Assembly (NCBI GenBank): GCA_963383645.1
Contig: OY726557.1
Coordinates: 153,569,201 to 153,633,200, forward strand
Source of the DNA: Muscardinus avellanarius
Taxonomy: Eukaryota > Chordata > Mammalia > Rodentia > Gliridae
DNA: 64,000 nucleotides
Direction of reading: 5' to 3'
Position 1 is the stretch's first letter, and each line of letters opens with the position of its first letter. A program made the translations under genes and the position numbers. This document shows positions 1-11,971 of this stretch, in pieces. The notes beneath the pieces were generated by a model that was not told the DNA's origin, made no database searches, and saw nothing but the letters and a program-made list of their open reading frames with translations.

Positions 1-222
1 GTATGGCGATGCTGCCGCGTCCTTGGGCGTGAGGCCGGTGTATCTCCTCTGTGGCTCTGAGCTCTGTTCTCGGTCCGCTTTCTCACTGGAGCCTGGTGAT
101 TTTTTTGTTTCTCTGATAATGGTGTTTTCTGGCTATGAAAGGCGCTGATTTTGTGGTAATGGAGATTGGTTGTTAGAGGGGCTCTTAAGCCCCGCTTTTC
201 TCGGTCGCCATCTTCCCAGAAG
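1..222 (-). mobile_element. Probable L1 5' end (5' UTR), inverted, running off the left edge
   Basis: This is the most GC- and CpG-rich start of the window and stops abruptly near 222, where AT-rich DNA begins. Read on the minus strand it begins TGGGAAGATGGCGACCG and continues with a purine-rich leader. A YY1-type AAGATGGCG motif just inside the 5' end is typical of L1 5' UTRs, so I infer the first ~220 bases of an L1 on the minus strand, with the rest left of the window. The alternative is a host promoter or first exon, since AAGATGGCG also occurs in housekeeping promoters. Divergence looks low, but I cannot measure it. Confidence 0.45.
207..218 (-). promoter_or_regulatory. YY1-like site in the putative L1 5' end
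   Basis: The plus strand reads CGCCATCTTCCC, which is GGGAAGATGGCG on the minus strand. The core AAGATGGCG matches the YY1 consensus and sits about 5 to 15 bases from the inferred L1 start, the position where YY1 fixes initiation in primate L1. The function here is inferred from that analogy. Confidence 0.4.
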
Positions 223-348
223 TTCTTATTTATTCAGAGTAGTTTTGAGTTGCATCTTCTGGTTAATCTTTTTGTTCCTTCAGTTATTTACCCATATCAT
301 TATCAGGGTTTGCTAATGATGTTTAATTAAAAATGTATATTTAATATG

Positions 349-625
349 TATTTATTGGTGCATTATACTCTTACATCATAATGTAAATCATGTTATCAAT
401 GACATGCACACACATAGCACCTGGTAGAACTCCCGCCTCACCTCCCCATCCCTCCTTCCTAAAACAGAGTACTAAAATTGACATTGATATTTTCACATAT
501 GTATACATAGTTGGTGGTAGTAATTCCATTCGTGAACTTCACTGCTTCCCTCCCCTTTCCTTAGACCATCCTGGCTCCATTGAGGTCTCTCCTCCATTAT
601 CTGGAGTTGCTCTGGTATCCCAAGC
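349..625 (-). mobile_element. L1 3' end fragment (lineage-specific 3' UTR)
   Basis: It starts with TTTATTGGTGCATTATA, the reverse complement of the L1 terminus that recurs at 12.5, 52.4 and 57.7 kb. It continues with the shared ACATGCACACACATAGCACC block and a pyrimidine-rich stretch with CCTCCCC runs. Upstream L1 sequence is missing, so this is a 5'-truncated copy. The 80-codon open frame across it is not a gene. Confidence 0.65.
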
Positions 626-723
626 TAATTAGAAATGTGAATGTCTCCGTGAATAACAAGAGAAAATTTCAATTCAATCAAATCCTAAGGGGGTCCTAAG
701 TAGCTTCATAGAGAAACAGGTAT

Positions 724-920
724 ATTTTGTTTTGTTTTGTTTTGTGGTATTAGGGGTTGAACCCAGGGGCATTCTATCTCTGAGGTACATCACAGTTCTA
801 TTTTGTTTTTTATTTTGAAACAGGTTTTCTCTAGGTTGATGATGTTGTCCTTGAATCTGTGATCCTCCTGTGTCAGCCTTTCAAGTACTGGGATTACAGG
901 CATGAACTGCCAAACCCCTC
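724..920 (-). mobile_element. B1-dID SINE, minus strand
   Basis: The T-rich tail (TTTTG repeats, 724-745) is followed by the ID-like half (TTGAACCCAGGGGCATTCTA), a TTTATTTTGAAACAGG linker and the B1 half ending near CTGGGATTACAGGCATG. All parts of the family are present with moderate divergence. Confidence 0.85.
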
Positions 921-1103
921 TGGATACAGTATTTTGAATGAATCAATTTCACACAAGTCTTCTAAGTTGTTTTACAACTCTGTAAAACAAGCTATATCAC
1001 TCTTCCAGTAAAGACAGTCATCAGGAACACTTTTAAACATGTGATACAGGAATTCTTAACTTATTCTTGTGAGCAGGGAGAGAACAATTATATCTGTATG
1101 GTG

Positions 1104-1492
1104 TTTTAGTCTGTGTGATAATAGCAAAATAACAAACTAGACTATATATGAAGAAAAAGCATTTCTCAGAGTTCTCAGAAGTTCAACATCAAGTCTCCAG
1201 TAGGTTTTGTCTGGTGAGACCAGGATCCCTCTGCTCCCAAGATGGGGCCTTGAAGGCTCCATTCTTCAAAGGAGAAAATGCTATAACCTCAAATAGTGGA
1301 TGGGACAGAAGGGTAAGGAGAGCAAATGTTGTGTGGGCCTTTAAAAAGACATAAGGGCCTCAATTCTGTTGATGAGAAAAGATCCCTCATGATGTAATCA
1401 CCTCCTAAATTTTATACCATTTAATACTCTCACCCTGGGGAATAAGATTCAACAGAAATGTTGGGCAGTGCACAAATATTCAAAACATAGTA
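1104..1492 (-). mobile_element. MaLR-type solitary LTR (MLT1-like), minus strand
   Basis: The order of blocks matches an inverted MLT1/MaLR LTR: TTTAGTCTG at the left, GTCTGGTGAGACC near 1210, a GGGCCTTTAAAAAG stretch near 1336, CTCATGATGTAATCACCTCC near 1387, and a terminal CAAATATTCAAAACATAGTA. No internal retroviral sequence flanks it, so I read it as a solitary LTR of this old ERVL-related family. The 68-codon frame at 1148 falls wholly inside it and is not a gene. Confidence 0.7.
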
Positions 1493-2689
1493 TATGACAA
1501 TTGATCTTTGCTGACAGGAAATATAAAAAAATGTATGCCAGCAATGGAAAATCACCTATATTATTATGTAGGGCATATAGTGTTTATATTATAATATTTC
1601 AAATGCTTCTGTAAGGATGTGCTTCTGGGTAAGGACTTTTACTAGTACTATAGATGGCATGCTCTATATCTGATCTAAAGAGGAAGAGATGGGTAAATTA
1701 TTTGAATTCTTTGAATGAAAGAAGAAATTATTGCATAGTACAAGAAAAGTTATTATTTAAAATTGGACACATTCCATATATTCATTTAAATATTCATTTT
1801 TCTTTTGGGGACAGATGTGAGGTTAATAAGGAAAATTATTATCTTGTCTCATACAAGCTTTATGCATTGTAATAGACAAAAATCTCACTTATTTAACAGT
1901 GCAAGAGGTGCAGCTAATACTCCTTTGTTAATTAATTGAAAGGCCACAGTGGTTTTTGTCTAGAGCAGCTTTAATGCAAACTTTGATAGCCCAAATAGTT
2001 CAATTTTACTTTCTAACCACACTTATAGGAGCAAAACAGATGCTCCAGGCAAAAGATTGCTCACAAAAGATTCTAATGAGATGAAAAAGTATGAATATAA
2101 ATTGTACCTTATCTGTGATGCTTTCAGAGGGAAGTTTCTCGGAGATTATGTTTAGAAAGATATTGTTCCTATGACGAACATAAATGTTCACACTTAATTT
2201 TAGTTATTGCAAGTCATTTTTCTATTTATTCTGTCTCTTAAGGAATAGCACTGCAGTATATTTAGAGTTTTTCAATAAGTCATCTTTCTTTCTGGCAAAA
2301 CATGATTTAATATATTATCCTTTTTTCTCACTGACATGAGAGGCAATAATTGTTCAGTTTCCAGATAGGACAACCTCAAACATCTCAAACATGAGATACA
2401 TGATTCCTGAAGCCCATAAAATTGTGCAGAGATATACCATTCTATGGTGTTATGATATTGCTGCAATGGATGCTTACAGGTTTGTTCTCTACAACTCAAC
2501 CAAAATCGTAGTTGAGATATAAAACTACAATCACTGAGATTCTTTTCCACAGATGTCAAAGAGACATTATGAACTTAGAAGTAGGATGAATAATAAATCT
2601 TGTTAAAAGCTTCAAATATGTTGTTTTCAAATATATGTTTTATAAGGTCAAAATTACTCTCATAAGAAAAGCAGATAACAATACTCACA
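1493..2689. other. AT-rich DNA, no gene seen
   Basis: Only short chance frames occur (61 and 95 codons on the minus strand). They show no compositional bias or motif that I recognise. No clear repeat family is recognised. Confidence 0.6.
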
Positions 2690-3150
2690 CGGAAAAAATG
2701 CAAAAAATCTTCATCAAAATACCAATAAACTGAATCAACTGTACATTAGAAAGATAATTTGTCATACTAAGAGAGATTTATCCTTGGGATATGAGAATAG
2801 TTATATATATATACAAGTTAATATGTGTGATATGCTACATTAATATAATGAAAGCTAAAAATCAAGTTATATCAAGTGATGTGAACAAAGAATGTGATAA
2901 AATTCAACAAAGTTTTTATCATTAAAAACCTTCAACAAATTAGGACTAGAGAAAATGAACCTCAAAATAATGAAGTTCATATATGATAAGCTGACAACTA
3001 ATCTCATATTACATTAAAAGTTGAAAAGTTTAATATTAGGAACAAGACAAGGATGTCTGTTTGTAGTACCTCTATTCAAATTGGTAAAGATGTAGGATAT
3101 AAAATATATGTGAAAATTCAGCAAAGTTTCAATAATTCACAATAAACTAT

Positions 3151-3222
<72 letters not shown>
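3151..3222. repeat. (GA)n microsatellite
   Basis: About 72 bases of GA dinucleotides with two GAAA interruptions, lying inside the L1 ORF2 relic. Confidence 0.95.
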
Positions 3223-3223
<1 letters not shown>

Positions 3224-3628
3224 ATTGAAGAGACAATGTCATTTATAAATGTATCAAAATTAAATACTTTGGAATAAATTTAACCAAGGAAGTAAAATAT
3301 CTGTACACTAAAAACTATAATCAACTTCTGAAATGGAAAAACATTAGAAAGACACTCTTTATCATTAATTTTAAGAACTATTATTGTTTTTATTTACTTT
3401 CTGAAGCTACATATACATTTCGTGCAATACCTATGAAAATTCCAATGACATTTTTTCACAAATATAGAAAAATCCTAAATTTTACATTAACCATGGAAGA
3501 TCCTAAATAGCCAATGCAATCCTGAGCAAAAGGAACAAAACTGTATTACAATAACAAGTCTCAAAATATTTGAAAAGTTACAGTAATCAAAACATCATTA
3601 AAATGGCATAAAAGGGTTCATGTCTAGC

Positions 3629-3721
3629 TAGGGATATAGTTCAGTGGTAGAGCACTTGCCTGGCATACATAATTCATTCCTCAGCACCACATAAAGATAA
3701 GTAAGTTAAAGAGAAAAAACA

Positions 3722-3773
<52 letters not shown>

Positions 3774-3776
3774 AGT
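3629..3776 (+). mobile_element. ID SINE with (GAAA)n tail
   Basis: The tRNA-Ala-derived head reads TAGTTCAGTGGTAGAGCACT and includes the A-box region, followed by a B-box remnant at TTCATTCCTCAGCACCAC. The A-rich tail has become (GAAA)n at 3721-3774. It lies inside an L1 ORF2 relic and is therefore younger than it. Confidence 0.85.
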
Positions 3777-4182
3777 AAATAAGAATCACGTAGACCAATA
3801 GAACAGAATAAAAAGCACAGAAATAAAAATGTGCATTTATGACCACTTGATATCAAAAAGTTTCCAATAATACACAATGGAAAAAAACAGTCTTTGACAA
3901 ATAATGATGGGAAAACTGGATATCAACATTCGGAAAAAAGAAATCAGGTCATATATCACATCATATAAAAAGACAACTCAAAATGCAATGAAGACAAAGA
4001 CCTGAAACTATAAAACTACTAGTTTAAAGCAAAGAATAAAATATTAATAACATTGACTGGAGCAAACATGTTTTGGATACAATCCCCAAAGCCCAGGCAA
4101 CAAATACACAGATGTTCTTTTATATTAAAACATAAATATTTTCCAGTAACCTTGACCAGGCTGTGATCACATTTTTCTTTTT

Positions 4183-4380
4183 ACTTTTTGTGTGTATGGC
4201 ACTGGAGGTTGACCACAGAAATGTTCTATCTCTGAGGTATGCCCTTGGCCCTTTTTATTTTTTATTTTGAAGCAAGGTCTCAGAAAGTTTCAGAAGGTCT
4301 CACTAATTTGCTAATGCTGTCCTAGAACTTGTGAACTTCCGGTACTGGGATTACAGGAGTGTGCCACTATCCCCAGCTAG
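4183..4380 (-). mobile_element. B1-dID SINE with 13-base target-site duplication
   Basis: A minus-strand composite: T tail, ID half (CACTGGAGGTTGACC), TTTATTTTGAAGCAAGG linker, then the B1 half to GTGCCACTATCCCCAGC. GTGATCACATTTT occurs at both 4163-4175 and 4384-4396, which marks the insertion exactly. Confidence 0.9.
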
Positions 4381-4396
4381 GTAGTGATCACATTTT

Positions 4397-5564
4397 ATTT
4401 CAAAAGAGCCAAGACCTCTTAACATTCACATATCCTTCTTGTTTCACCTCTTTGACCATGTTTCATTCTCTTTTTCTCTTTCACCAGTAAAAGCAAGTTT
4501 CATTACTGTTTCTTCTCTGCTGCTGCTGTAACTTGAGTAAATTCAATTCTTTCACTTGTCCCACTTAATCATATTTATTTGACTGTCTTTCTTACTTGTT
4601 TTTGAGATCCCTAAAGACAGTGTCTTTTTAGAATTTTTGTGACCCCTAACCATTATTGAACTTTTACAATAAATGTTTATTAATTGGATTAAGGGAAGAT
4701 TGGCTGAGGTTGGCATAAATAAGGATGGCAAATATTTGAAACCTATAATGTTAGTCCCTTTTGGCACCCACGGCAGTAGAAATGTCAGAAAATTGACAGA
4801 AAATGTCAATCATCATCATATTTTTTTTTTCAAATTCTGAACCTAGGGAATCCCTTTTATCTCCGGAAAGTGCTAGTTATCAATTGAGGCTGACATATCA
4901 TGAAAGCTACTTCATAAGGCAGCCATATAGGTTAGCACAGCCCAAACTGCTCAGCTAAGTACTGTAGTAATACAATTTTCCAGTTTTAGCCAAAGGTTGT
5001 CAATTTAAGCTAATATTGACAATATTGCCTTATAAGTAAAGGAATGCTGAGCCTTTAAAAGGAAGAGAATAAAAGTTTGGTATATAAATGTCTGCTGATA
5101 TTTCTGAGAGAGTGATAGACGTTTAGAGTCTGTTTTCATCGATTCTAGTGAAGTTTATTTTTGTTCTTCCTCTAGCATTTAGAAAGGCACGCCTTCTTTT
5201 ATTCGATTCAGTTTTACCATTGTTCTAATTAAGACATTTATAAAGGTGGATGGGGCATAACCTACAATCTATGCCCATCAGGGAACTGTTTCCTCATCCA
5301 AATCATACATTTTACATCTGCCAATATAAACACTTAATGCAGGAAATTTGCTGAAATGCTGAGCAAGACTTATGTGTGTGTTTTTCCCCACCTTCTGTGT
5401 ACAAGATCAATGATCACAATCAATCAACTACTTGGAAGGATTGATCCTGGTAATTGTGAAATTGAATAGTAAGGGAAACGAAGAAGTAGAAGGCTGAAAA
5501 CAAGGTCTTTCTTAAAGACCTTTGGAGATTTAGGTCTTGAAAAACAGCTTTTGCATTGGCAGAA
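4397..5564. other. AT-rich DNA, no gene seen
   Basis: No exon-like frame and no recognised repeat. Short chance frames only. Confidence 0.6.
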
Positions 5565-6080
5565 AATTTTTAAATGAGAATATTTGCAATTGCACAGTAT
5601 GGTGAGTTTCAATGTGGTTACAGACATACATGCACACAGCTTTGGGCATATTTCCCTCCACATTGCACTCTGCTCCTCCCCCTCTTTTTCCCCCACATGT
5701 TAGTGAAACTGGTAGTAATACCTTCATATGTTGCCAGAATATATTTTAACCATTTCTAATTTCAATCCTTCAAATTTCCTTCTCTAAATCCATTCCAACA
5801 ATTATTTTCACTATCTCATAGATCTCTTTCCATATTACTTAAAGTCCTTTATGTTTCCTATTTTCTCTCTAGCTTCCACATATGAAAGAAAACATATAAC
5901 CCTTGAACTTCTGAGAATGGTTGATCTCACTTAACATAATATTTTCTAGATCCATCATTTTTTCTGCAAAGAACATAATTTTGTCCTTCTTTATGACTGA
6001 CTAGAATTCCATTGTGTGCATGTACAGCACACTGTCATTACCCAAGCATCTGTTGATGGAGACACCTGGAGACAGTGGAT
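5565..6080 (-). mobile_element. L1 3' UTR relic, minus strand
   Basis: It contains ACATACATGCACACAGC near 5622, the pyrimidine-rich block near 5666, and TTGATCTCACTTAACATAAT near 5923. The last is the reverse complement of the L1 3' UTR ATTATGCTAAGTGA motif. ATTCCATTGTGTGCATGTA near 6006 extends it further. It is 5' truncated near 6080. Overlapping frames of 60-90 codons are by-products. Confidence 0.75.
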
Positions 6081-7984
6081 ATTAGCAGTAGGAATGATAT
6101 TTGGTCATGTTGATTCTGAATGAAAATTAAATAAGCCTGAGTGGTGTGGTTTAAAATCATCATCCAAGTAACTTACACTACTATTAAGTCAGAAAGTGCG
6201 TTCATAGATTCAGAGGTCTTTGTTTGGAAGTGTTGAGTCTAGTCTACCAGAATCCCTCAGCCTGTGGATTTCTTATTAGAGGGGACAGCTTGTTTAATAA
6301 TGTGCTGTATTTGACCAAGGTGCAACCCTCATGATAGAAAGCACTAAGTTTAAGTTCTGTTTTATAATTACCATTTTTATGCCACCCTGTCACTCGGCTC
6401 TGTCTACTCTGTGTGTTTGAGTAATGACACAATAGGATTTAAATTAGAAGAGAAAAATACCTGTTGAAATGAAAGGCTTTAATACTTATCTTTATTTAGT
6501 CAAGAATTGCTTATGATTTTACTGAGTTATTAAATGACTCTCTCCATTGTCTAGAAGTTATTTACACATAATTTAAGTTTGACTTTTTATTGCTGTCAAG
6601 TAGCCAGCTATATTAGGCTCTTCCATGCAGAATATTTCTGAATGAAATCCCCCCTCACAGTACAAAGAACATATGTATAGGCTGTAAATATATGTGATAT
6701 CTCACAAGTAGGAAACTTCCATTACATAGCTAATATAAGGCCCTACCCAGACTTTGATAGGTAAGGAAACATATATGAAAGGCTTTCTGAGGTACACAAA
6801 GCTTTTTATAAGACAGAGACTTCAGGCATGTAATAAGTTATTGTTAATATTACATGTCTCCTCCCTTGAACTCCAAACTGAATGAAGAAGAAAAATAGCA
6901 AAATTCTACTTCCTAATACCTATACATTAGATTAACCTTTTACTATCACAGTTATCATAACAGGATAAATGTACTGCATAGTCTTTTTTCATGAAGATGA
7001 AATAAAAATGCATATGAAGAGGATGGTTTATATTTTGTATGTTTATACATAATTAGGCACAAAACTTTAAAATGCCCTGTCCAGTTATGACTCCCTGAAA
7101 TACATAAGGCTCTTCACTGTTCTTTCAAAATCATGCATTTATTTCTCACTATACTAATTAGCAAAATAATAAATTTTCTGATTCCCCCTCCCATAGAAGG
7201 TTTTCTATTTGTAACTAATCATGGCTTTCTAACTACTCAAAGCATGTTATGCATTTCTGAGTTTAGCCACTCAAGTTAGTATACAGATGTGAGCATACAT
7301 GGTCTTCTCTGACACTCTGAGCCTCAGTGCATCTCACTGTCTGGTTCATCCCATTCATTAGTGCAGGTCTGAAACACTGACTAATAGTGTGTCTAATATT
7401 TGAGTATTTCCCAGAATGTTTGGTATGGACCTATTCAGTGAGAGAGTACTAGCTAGAAATACTGCACCAAACGAGTAGAAAGAGAGCTCGTCAGGACAAT
7501 GGATTATTAGGACCACTTTCTTGTCTTAACTGATAAGTTGTAATAAAATCTTGCTCAAGTATTACTTTCTCAAATACAATTTATGAATTTATCAAATATA
7601 TGAAAAATATCTGCCTCAGTATTTTAAATAAAGCTACAAATGAGAACTAAAGTGTTTCAGAACTAGAAAAAGATCAATAAATTGTTTTTTCTCCTTTCTG
7701 CCACAACCCTTTTATTTAAAGATCACAACTCCTCTTAAAGCTAACAGTCATCCAAAATAATAACTGATTTAACAAAGAAGAACCTAGATTTCTTATTTCT
7801 GGCATGGGCTTGTATTTATCAACATTTTAGAAAATACTTCTTAGTATTTTAGGTAAGTACAATCCAATATATCTCATATTTGAAAAATACGGTGGAATTT
7901 ACAAATCAATTGCTTGATTGCCAAGGGTTCTTCATGACAAATGTTGGCATTTTGGCATCTTACAATAGAGAATATACAATCAGT
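6081..7984. other. AT-rich DNA, no gene seen
   Basis: Nothing coding is supported. The 62-codon minus frame at 6244 shows no recognisable features. Confidence 0.6.
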
Positions 7985-8070
7985 AAACGTAGGAGAATTT
8001 AGCCAAAGTCACATATTTACGAGGGACCGAGATAAGACTTTGACGCGACATTCTGTCTTTTACATTTTGT
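7985..8070 (-). mobile_element. MIR fragment, minus strand (diverged)
   Basis: GCCAAAGTCACATATTTACG followed by GACCGAGATAAGACTTTGAC aligns by eye with the reverse MIR core (gcccaaggtcaca... then the 'gattcgaaccc' region). It is short and old. Confidence 0.45.
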
Positions 8071-10532
8071 TCTCCACTGAATAGCAGTTAAAATATTTGC
8101 TGAATAGTGCGGATACTGTTATATTCTAGTTACCTGGACCTATCTTTATTTTGCCTGTAAATTTAATAGTTGCCTTTCTCTTTTTTTCTGTTATAATGCC
8201 AATTACTTCTAATGAAAGTGTTATTTTCCTCACTGGTAAATGAAGAAATTAATTAATTTTTCTTCTAATGAGTAAAATGCTGTACCCTTAGTAGAAGAAA
8301 CCATGGGGAAATTTGTAGTTATAACTTACTAGGCATAAATGTTTGTAATTGTTCAAAAGAATCTATAATTATTTCTAATACCAGTCACACAGCAGCAAGA
8401 CACAAAATGTAAATGTAATGAAAATACTTAACCTGTCTTAAGGTAGATAAAACCTGTAGAATTTTCACTTAATGAAATTTTCTAAATTGAGTAGAATGAG
8501 AAGTAGAAACCTTTTGAAGAGCTTAGTTTTAAGCTATGAATTAACTTTAGGAGGTAAAAATCTCCTGGTGGGTAGAGTTTAGGCCAAATTTATCTCCTAG
8601 TAGCCAAGTTCATTAAACAAGCAAGTGACTATCCAGATACTTTAGGAAAGTATCTGAATAATATTTGATTACTTATGTCAATGAGGCAATCATCTATGCA
8701 GATGAGAAATTACATGCAGATTTGTTTTTTTCTAAAATAGTAAAGCTGAAATACCCCCTGTTAATTTTGAGCATGCTTTAGAAATCTGTATAATGTTAAG
8801 GCACTGAAAGTATTATAAAACATAGAGGGTTCCCATAATACAGAAAAAGATTTAAAGATACACAAGAAAAAAACCGAAAAATAGACAATATATTACTATC
8901 ATTATGCAGCAAAAGAGACAGCTTATTGTGACCATTTAATACTAACTGCCAATATGGTGAAATCAATTTTAAGAGTTTTTTGATAGATGCAAAACAGTTA
9001 TAATAGTTATTCTATAAGACTCTCAATGTCAATTTAAACAATATTAAGTGATATTATTGTTTTTTACCTTATTTTTTCTGATCCTTACTCCCTACCTTGT
9101 GGATTAGCCTTATCTAATTACTTGCAGGCCTTAATAGCAAAGATTAGCAAGAAGGAATTCTCAGAACTGTAATACTGAAACCCATCCTGGGTTTCCAATC
9201 TGCTGTTGAAAAATTGGACACAAAATTGCAACATCAACTCTTGCTTGAATTTCCACTAGGGCAACCTGCCCTACTGAGTCACACTTGACAGCTTCTATAA
9301 TGATTATATTACATACAATTCCTTAATCTCTCTCCTCTATTCTCCCTATCTATAGATATCAATATATCTATAGATATCAATATATCTATAGTTATATATG
9401 AATTGTTACACTGTTTATATATATTTTTCATATATATAATTATACTGTTTCTATTTTTTTCTGGAGAACTCTAATATACTCATATATGTTTATTTCCCCC
9501 ACATTTTAAAATTTTGAACCAATAAACTGTAAAATGCTTTAAATTCTCATAGAAAAAGATGAATAGTAAATTAGTAAGTAAAATAGAGTAAGACCTCATA
9601 TGCAGTATTACAGGAAATAACTACTTTATCAGAATTTCTAAGACAATGATAATACCCTTGGTTAAAATATTTTCAGAAAATAAAAATTCAAACTGGAAAC
9701 AATAAGATGGCTCACGCTGGAAATGGAAAAAATTAAAATATGAAATAAAGAGCATTACAGGTGAGCTCAAAACCAAAGCAGAGAATTGGATTTAATAGCA
9801 TGTCATGTTCAACTAGATCATAACAATCCACTTCATACCATCTGGCAGAATTTTTAGAGGGGAGTCAAGGGAGATTATGTGTGATTATGTATGATGTATG
9901 TAATCAATATCTATGTGTCTTAAGTTTTAAAAATTTCAGATTTTCTGCAGGATTTGGTACACCACCAACAAACATTTGCTGATGAAGAAAAGTTGCAAGT
10001 TCTGGTTGAGCATTATAGGTGATGCCTGCTGAGGGCACAGCTAGGGGTCGAACTCCATCCTCTGTCTGCTACCAAGTCAGGACTGTAATCACCAGAATGA
10101 AAGGATCCTGCCTCTACCACACAGATCTCCCCAGGAGCCGAGGCAGCTCTCACACAGACTCTCTACCTTCTTCTCTTTTAGTTAAGGAATTGATCACACC
10201 ATTTCTATTTTTTATTTCATTTTCTCAAAATAGTTATGTAATATACTATCAATGCTATAGTATTGCTTAAGCATTAACAAACAGCTGTTCTTTTCTTATT
10301 GATGATAGTTAATCAAATGGATACTAGTCATGTAACTAGTCCCCCAGATGATATAACTTTGCTTTTCTTTTCAGCATCTTTCTCCTTCCCATTCCTATAC
10401 CTCTTTGTTAAAGAAAGGGATATAATTTTTGTAGCTCATTTTTATAAACCTCATTTAAAAAAAGAACGAAAAGGAAAGAAATCCTTTTATTTATATTCCT
10501 TGAACAAATATTTTTGCTTTATGATTGGAATT
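8071..10532. other. AT-rich DNA, no gene seen
   Basis: It includes a short AT-rich tandem array (given separately) and two chance frames of 83 and 81 codons at 10019-10544 with no domain or signal that I recognise. Confidence 0.6.
9348..9400. repeat. 18-base tandem repeat, about 3 copies
   Basis: The unit ATCTATAGATATCAATAT starts at 9348 and 9366, with a partial third copy at 9384. Each unit holds the palindrome CTATAG and a GATATC site. Confidence 0.9.
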
Positions 10533-10726
10533 ATTAGGTATTGAAACCAGGGGCATTTTACCTCAGAGATACACCCCCAGCCTATTGTTATTTGTTTTTG
10601 ATTTTTTTATTTTTGGAAAGAGGGTCTTATTGAGTTCCTGAGACTGCCCTTAAACCTGTAATCTTTCTGTGGCCTCCACCTCCCAAGTACTGTGATTATA
10701 GGCAAGTGCTACCATTCCCAGCTCGA
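10533..10726 (-). mobile_element. B1-dID SINE, minus strand
   Basis: ID half (TTGAAACCAGGGGCATTTTA), linker TTTATTTTTGGAAAGAGGGT, then the B1 half with CTCCCAAGTACTGTGATTAT and a terminal TACCATTCCCAGCTC. Confidence 0.85.
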
Positions 10727-11470
10727 GATAATTTAAATATGACTAAATTATATCAACACTGATGTTTTGAAATAATCTGACAATTAATACAATCCTCAGT
10801 TGGGAAATTGAGTTATTTTTTATCATGAAATTTGGTTATATTAGTAAGGAAAATAACATTTTTTCAAAGGCTTAAAATAAAAACATTAATATACTTTAGC
10901 ATATAAACTCCTCACAAAGGTTATGATCAAATTTAAATTACCCAGACTCCTATGACAGAAAAAGGTTTTTAAAGTTCCTTGACCAGACTTATTACTTCAA
11001 TTCATTTTACCCACCTATTTACAATGCTGGTTGTGTGCCTATAAAAATCTCTTTCGACGGAAGCAAACATAAAGACTGTCATACAATCTTGCCTTAGTGA
11101 GCAGTCCCTGGCTGACTTGCAGATCCATTTTGTCCCCAGAAGACACTCTTGTGCAGTCACTGAAGAAGGCTTAGTGGTTTCTCCAGCCCCACCAAGCCTC
11201 TCTTCTACTTTAGTAATAAGATACATGCTCAAGTCAAACAGAATCCTAGCATTTTCCAGCCAGATGTATTGCATTTATTCATTCATCCAAAATGAATGAA
11301 TATGTTAATATTCATGTCTTTCAAATCATATTTGCCTGATCTTTGCTTAAGCCTATGTAAATGCAAATCTGAGGTGTCAAAGAGTCTCAAAAATGCAATA
11401 TGTTTTGATGTGGAATTTTATGTTATCATCCACACTTTACCTACTATGTACTTCTCTAAAGTATGAACAC
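10727..11470. other. Unique DNA, no gene seen
   Basis: Overlapping frames on both strands near 11002-11299 (90 and 60 codons) have no recognised homology and no splice context that I can support. Confidence 0.55.
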
Positions 11471-11471
11471 A

Positions 11472-11514
11472 ATAACACACAGACACACAGACACACATAC
11501 ACACACACACATCA
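11472..11514. repeat. Imperfect (AC)n
   Basis: ACACACAGACACACAGACAC followed by further CA units. Confidence 0.9.
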
Positions 11515-11618
11515 CAATTGTTGAACCCTTTCTACAACTATGTGGTATGAACCATCATAATCTATGTATATTCCACGAATGGTGGCTTTTCATTTGTAGG
11601 TTAATATGCAAGCTTTAA

Positions 11619-11621
<3 letters not shown>

Positions 11622-11677
<56 letters not shown>
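11622..11677. repeat. (AT)n microsatellite
   Basis: About 56 bases of uninterrupted AT, directly against the tail of the minus-strand SINE that follows. It gives a spurious Tyr-Ile repeat frame. Confidence 0.95.
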
Positions 11678-11681
<4 letters not shown>

Positions 11682-11876
11682 GTGGTACTGGGGTTCCTGG
11701 AAGCCCTTCTACCTCCGGGCTACGCTCCCAGACCTATTTTACATTTTTTTTTTTTTTTTTAATTTGGAAACAGGGTCTCCTAAGCCAGTGCTGGAGGCTG
11801 GCTTTGAACCTGCGCGATCCTCCTGTCTCTGCCTCCCAAGCTCGGGGATTACAAGCATGCACCACCACGCCTGGCG
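11678..11876 (-). mobile_element. B1-dID SINE, minus strand, well preserved
   Basis: GGTGGTACTGGGGTTCCTGG at the left, an internal poly(T) of about 18 bases near 11744, then the B1 half with CTCGGGGATTACAAGCATGC and ACCACGCCTGGC. Several CpGs survive, suggesting a fairly young copy. Confidence 0.9.
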
Positions 11877-11971
11877 CAAATAAAAATTTTTAAAGTCAGT
11901 GGAGGAGTGACAGCTATGTACTGTCTGATAAGAATTGCAAAAATAATGTATTGAGAACTTCTATAAAGACA

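Larger units (their letters stand above)
2690..4130 (+). mobile_element. L1 ORF2 relic, plus strand, interrupted
   Basis: The order follows L1 ORF2. Near 2699 is the region before the reverse transcriptase core (AAAAAATCTTCATCAAAATA), then TTTATCCTTGGGATATGAG near 2779, GGAACAAGACAAGGATG near 3039 (the conserved GTRQGC segment) and AATAAATTTAACCAAGGAAG near 3275. The later domain with TAGACCAATAGAACAGAATA follows near 3791. The stretch that should carry the FADD catalytic box between about 3090 and 3115 is missing. A (GA)n tract (3151-3222) and an ID SINE (3629-3776) interrupt the rest. Stops and frameshifts are frequent, so it is dead. Confidence 0.85.

Noticed and set aside
3151..3222. CRISPR-like array
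   Set aside because: It is a simple GA repeat in a mammalian genome; no repeat-spacer alternation exists anywhere in the window.
9348..9400. Possible origin or regulatory palindrome cluster
   Set aside because: The repeated CTATAG/GATATC units are fully explained by an 18-base tandem repeat.
11606..11893. Tyr-Ile repeat peptide
   Set aside because: (AT)n followed by a minus-strand SINE.
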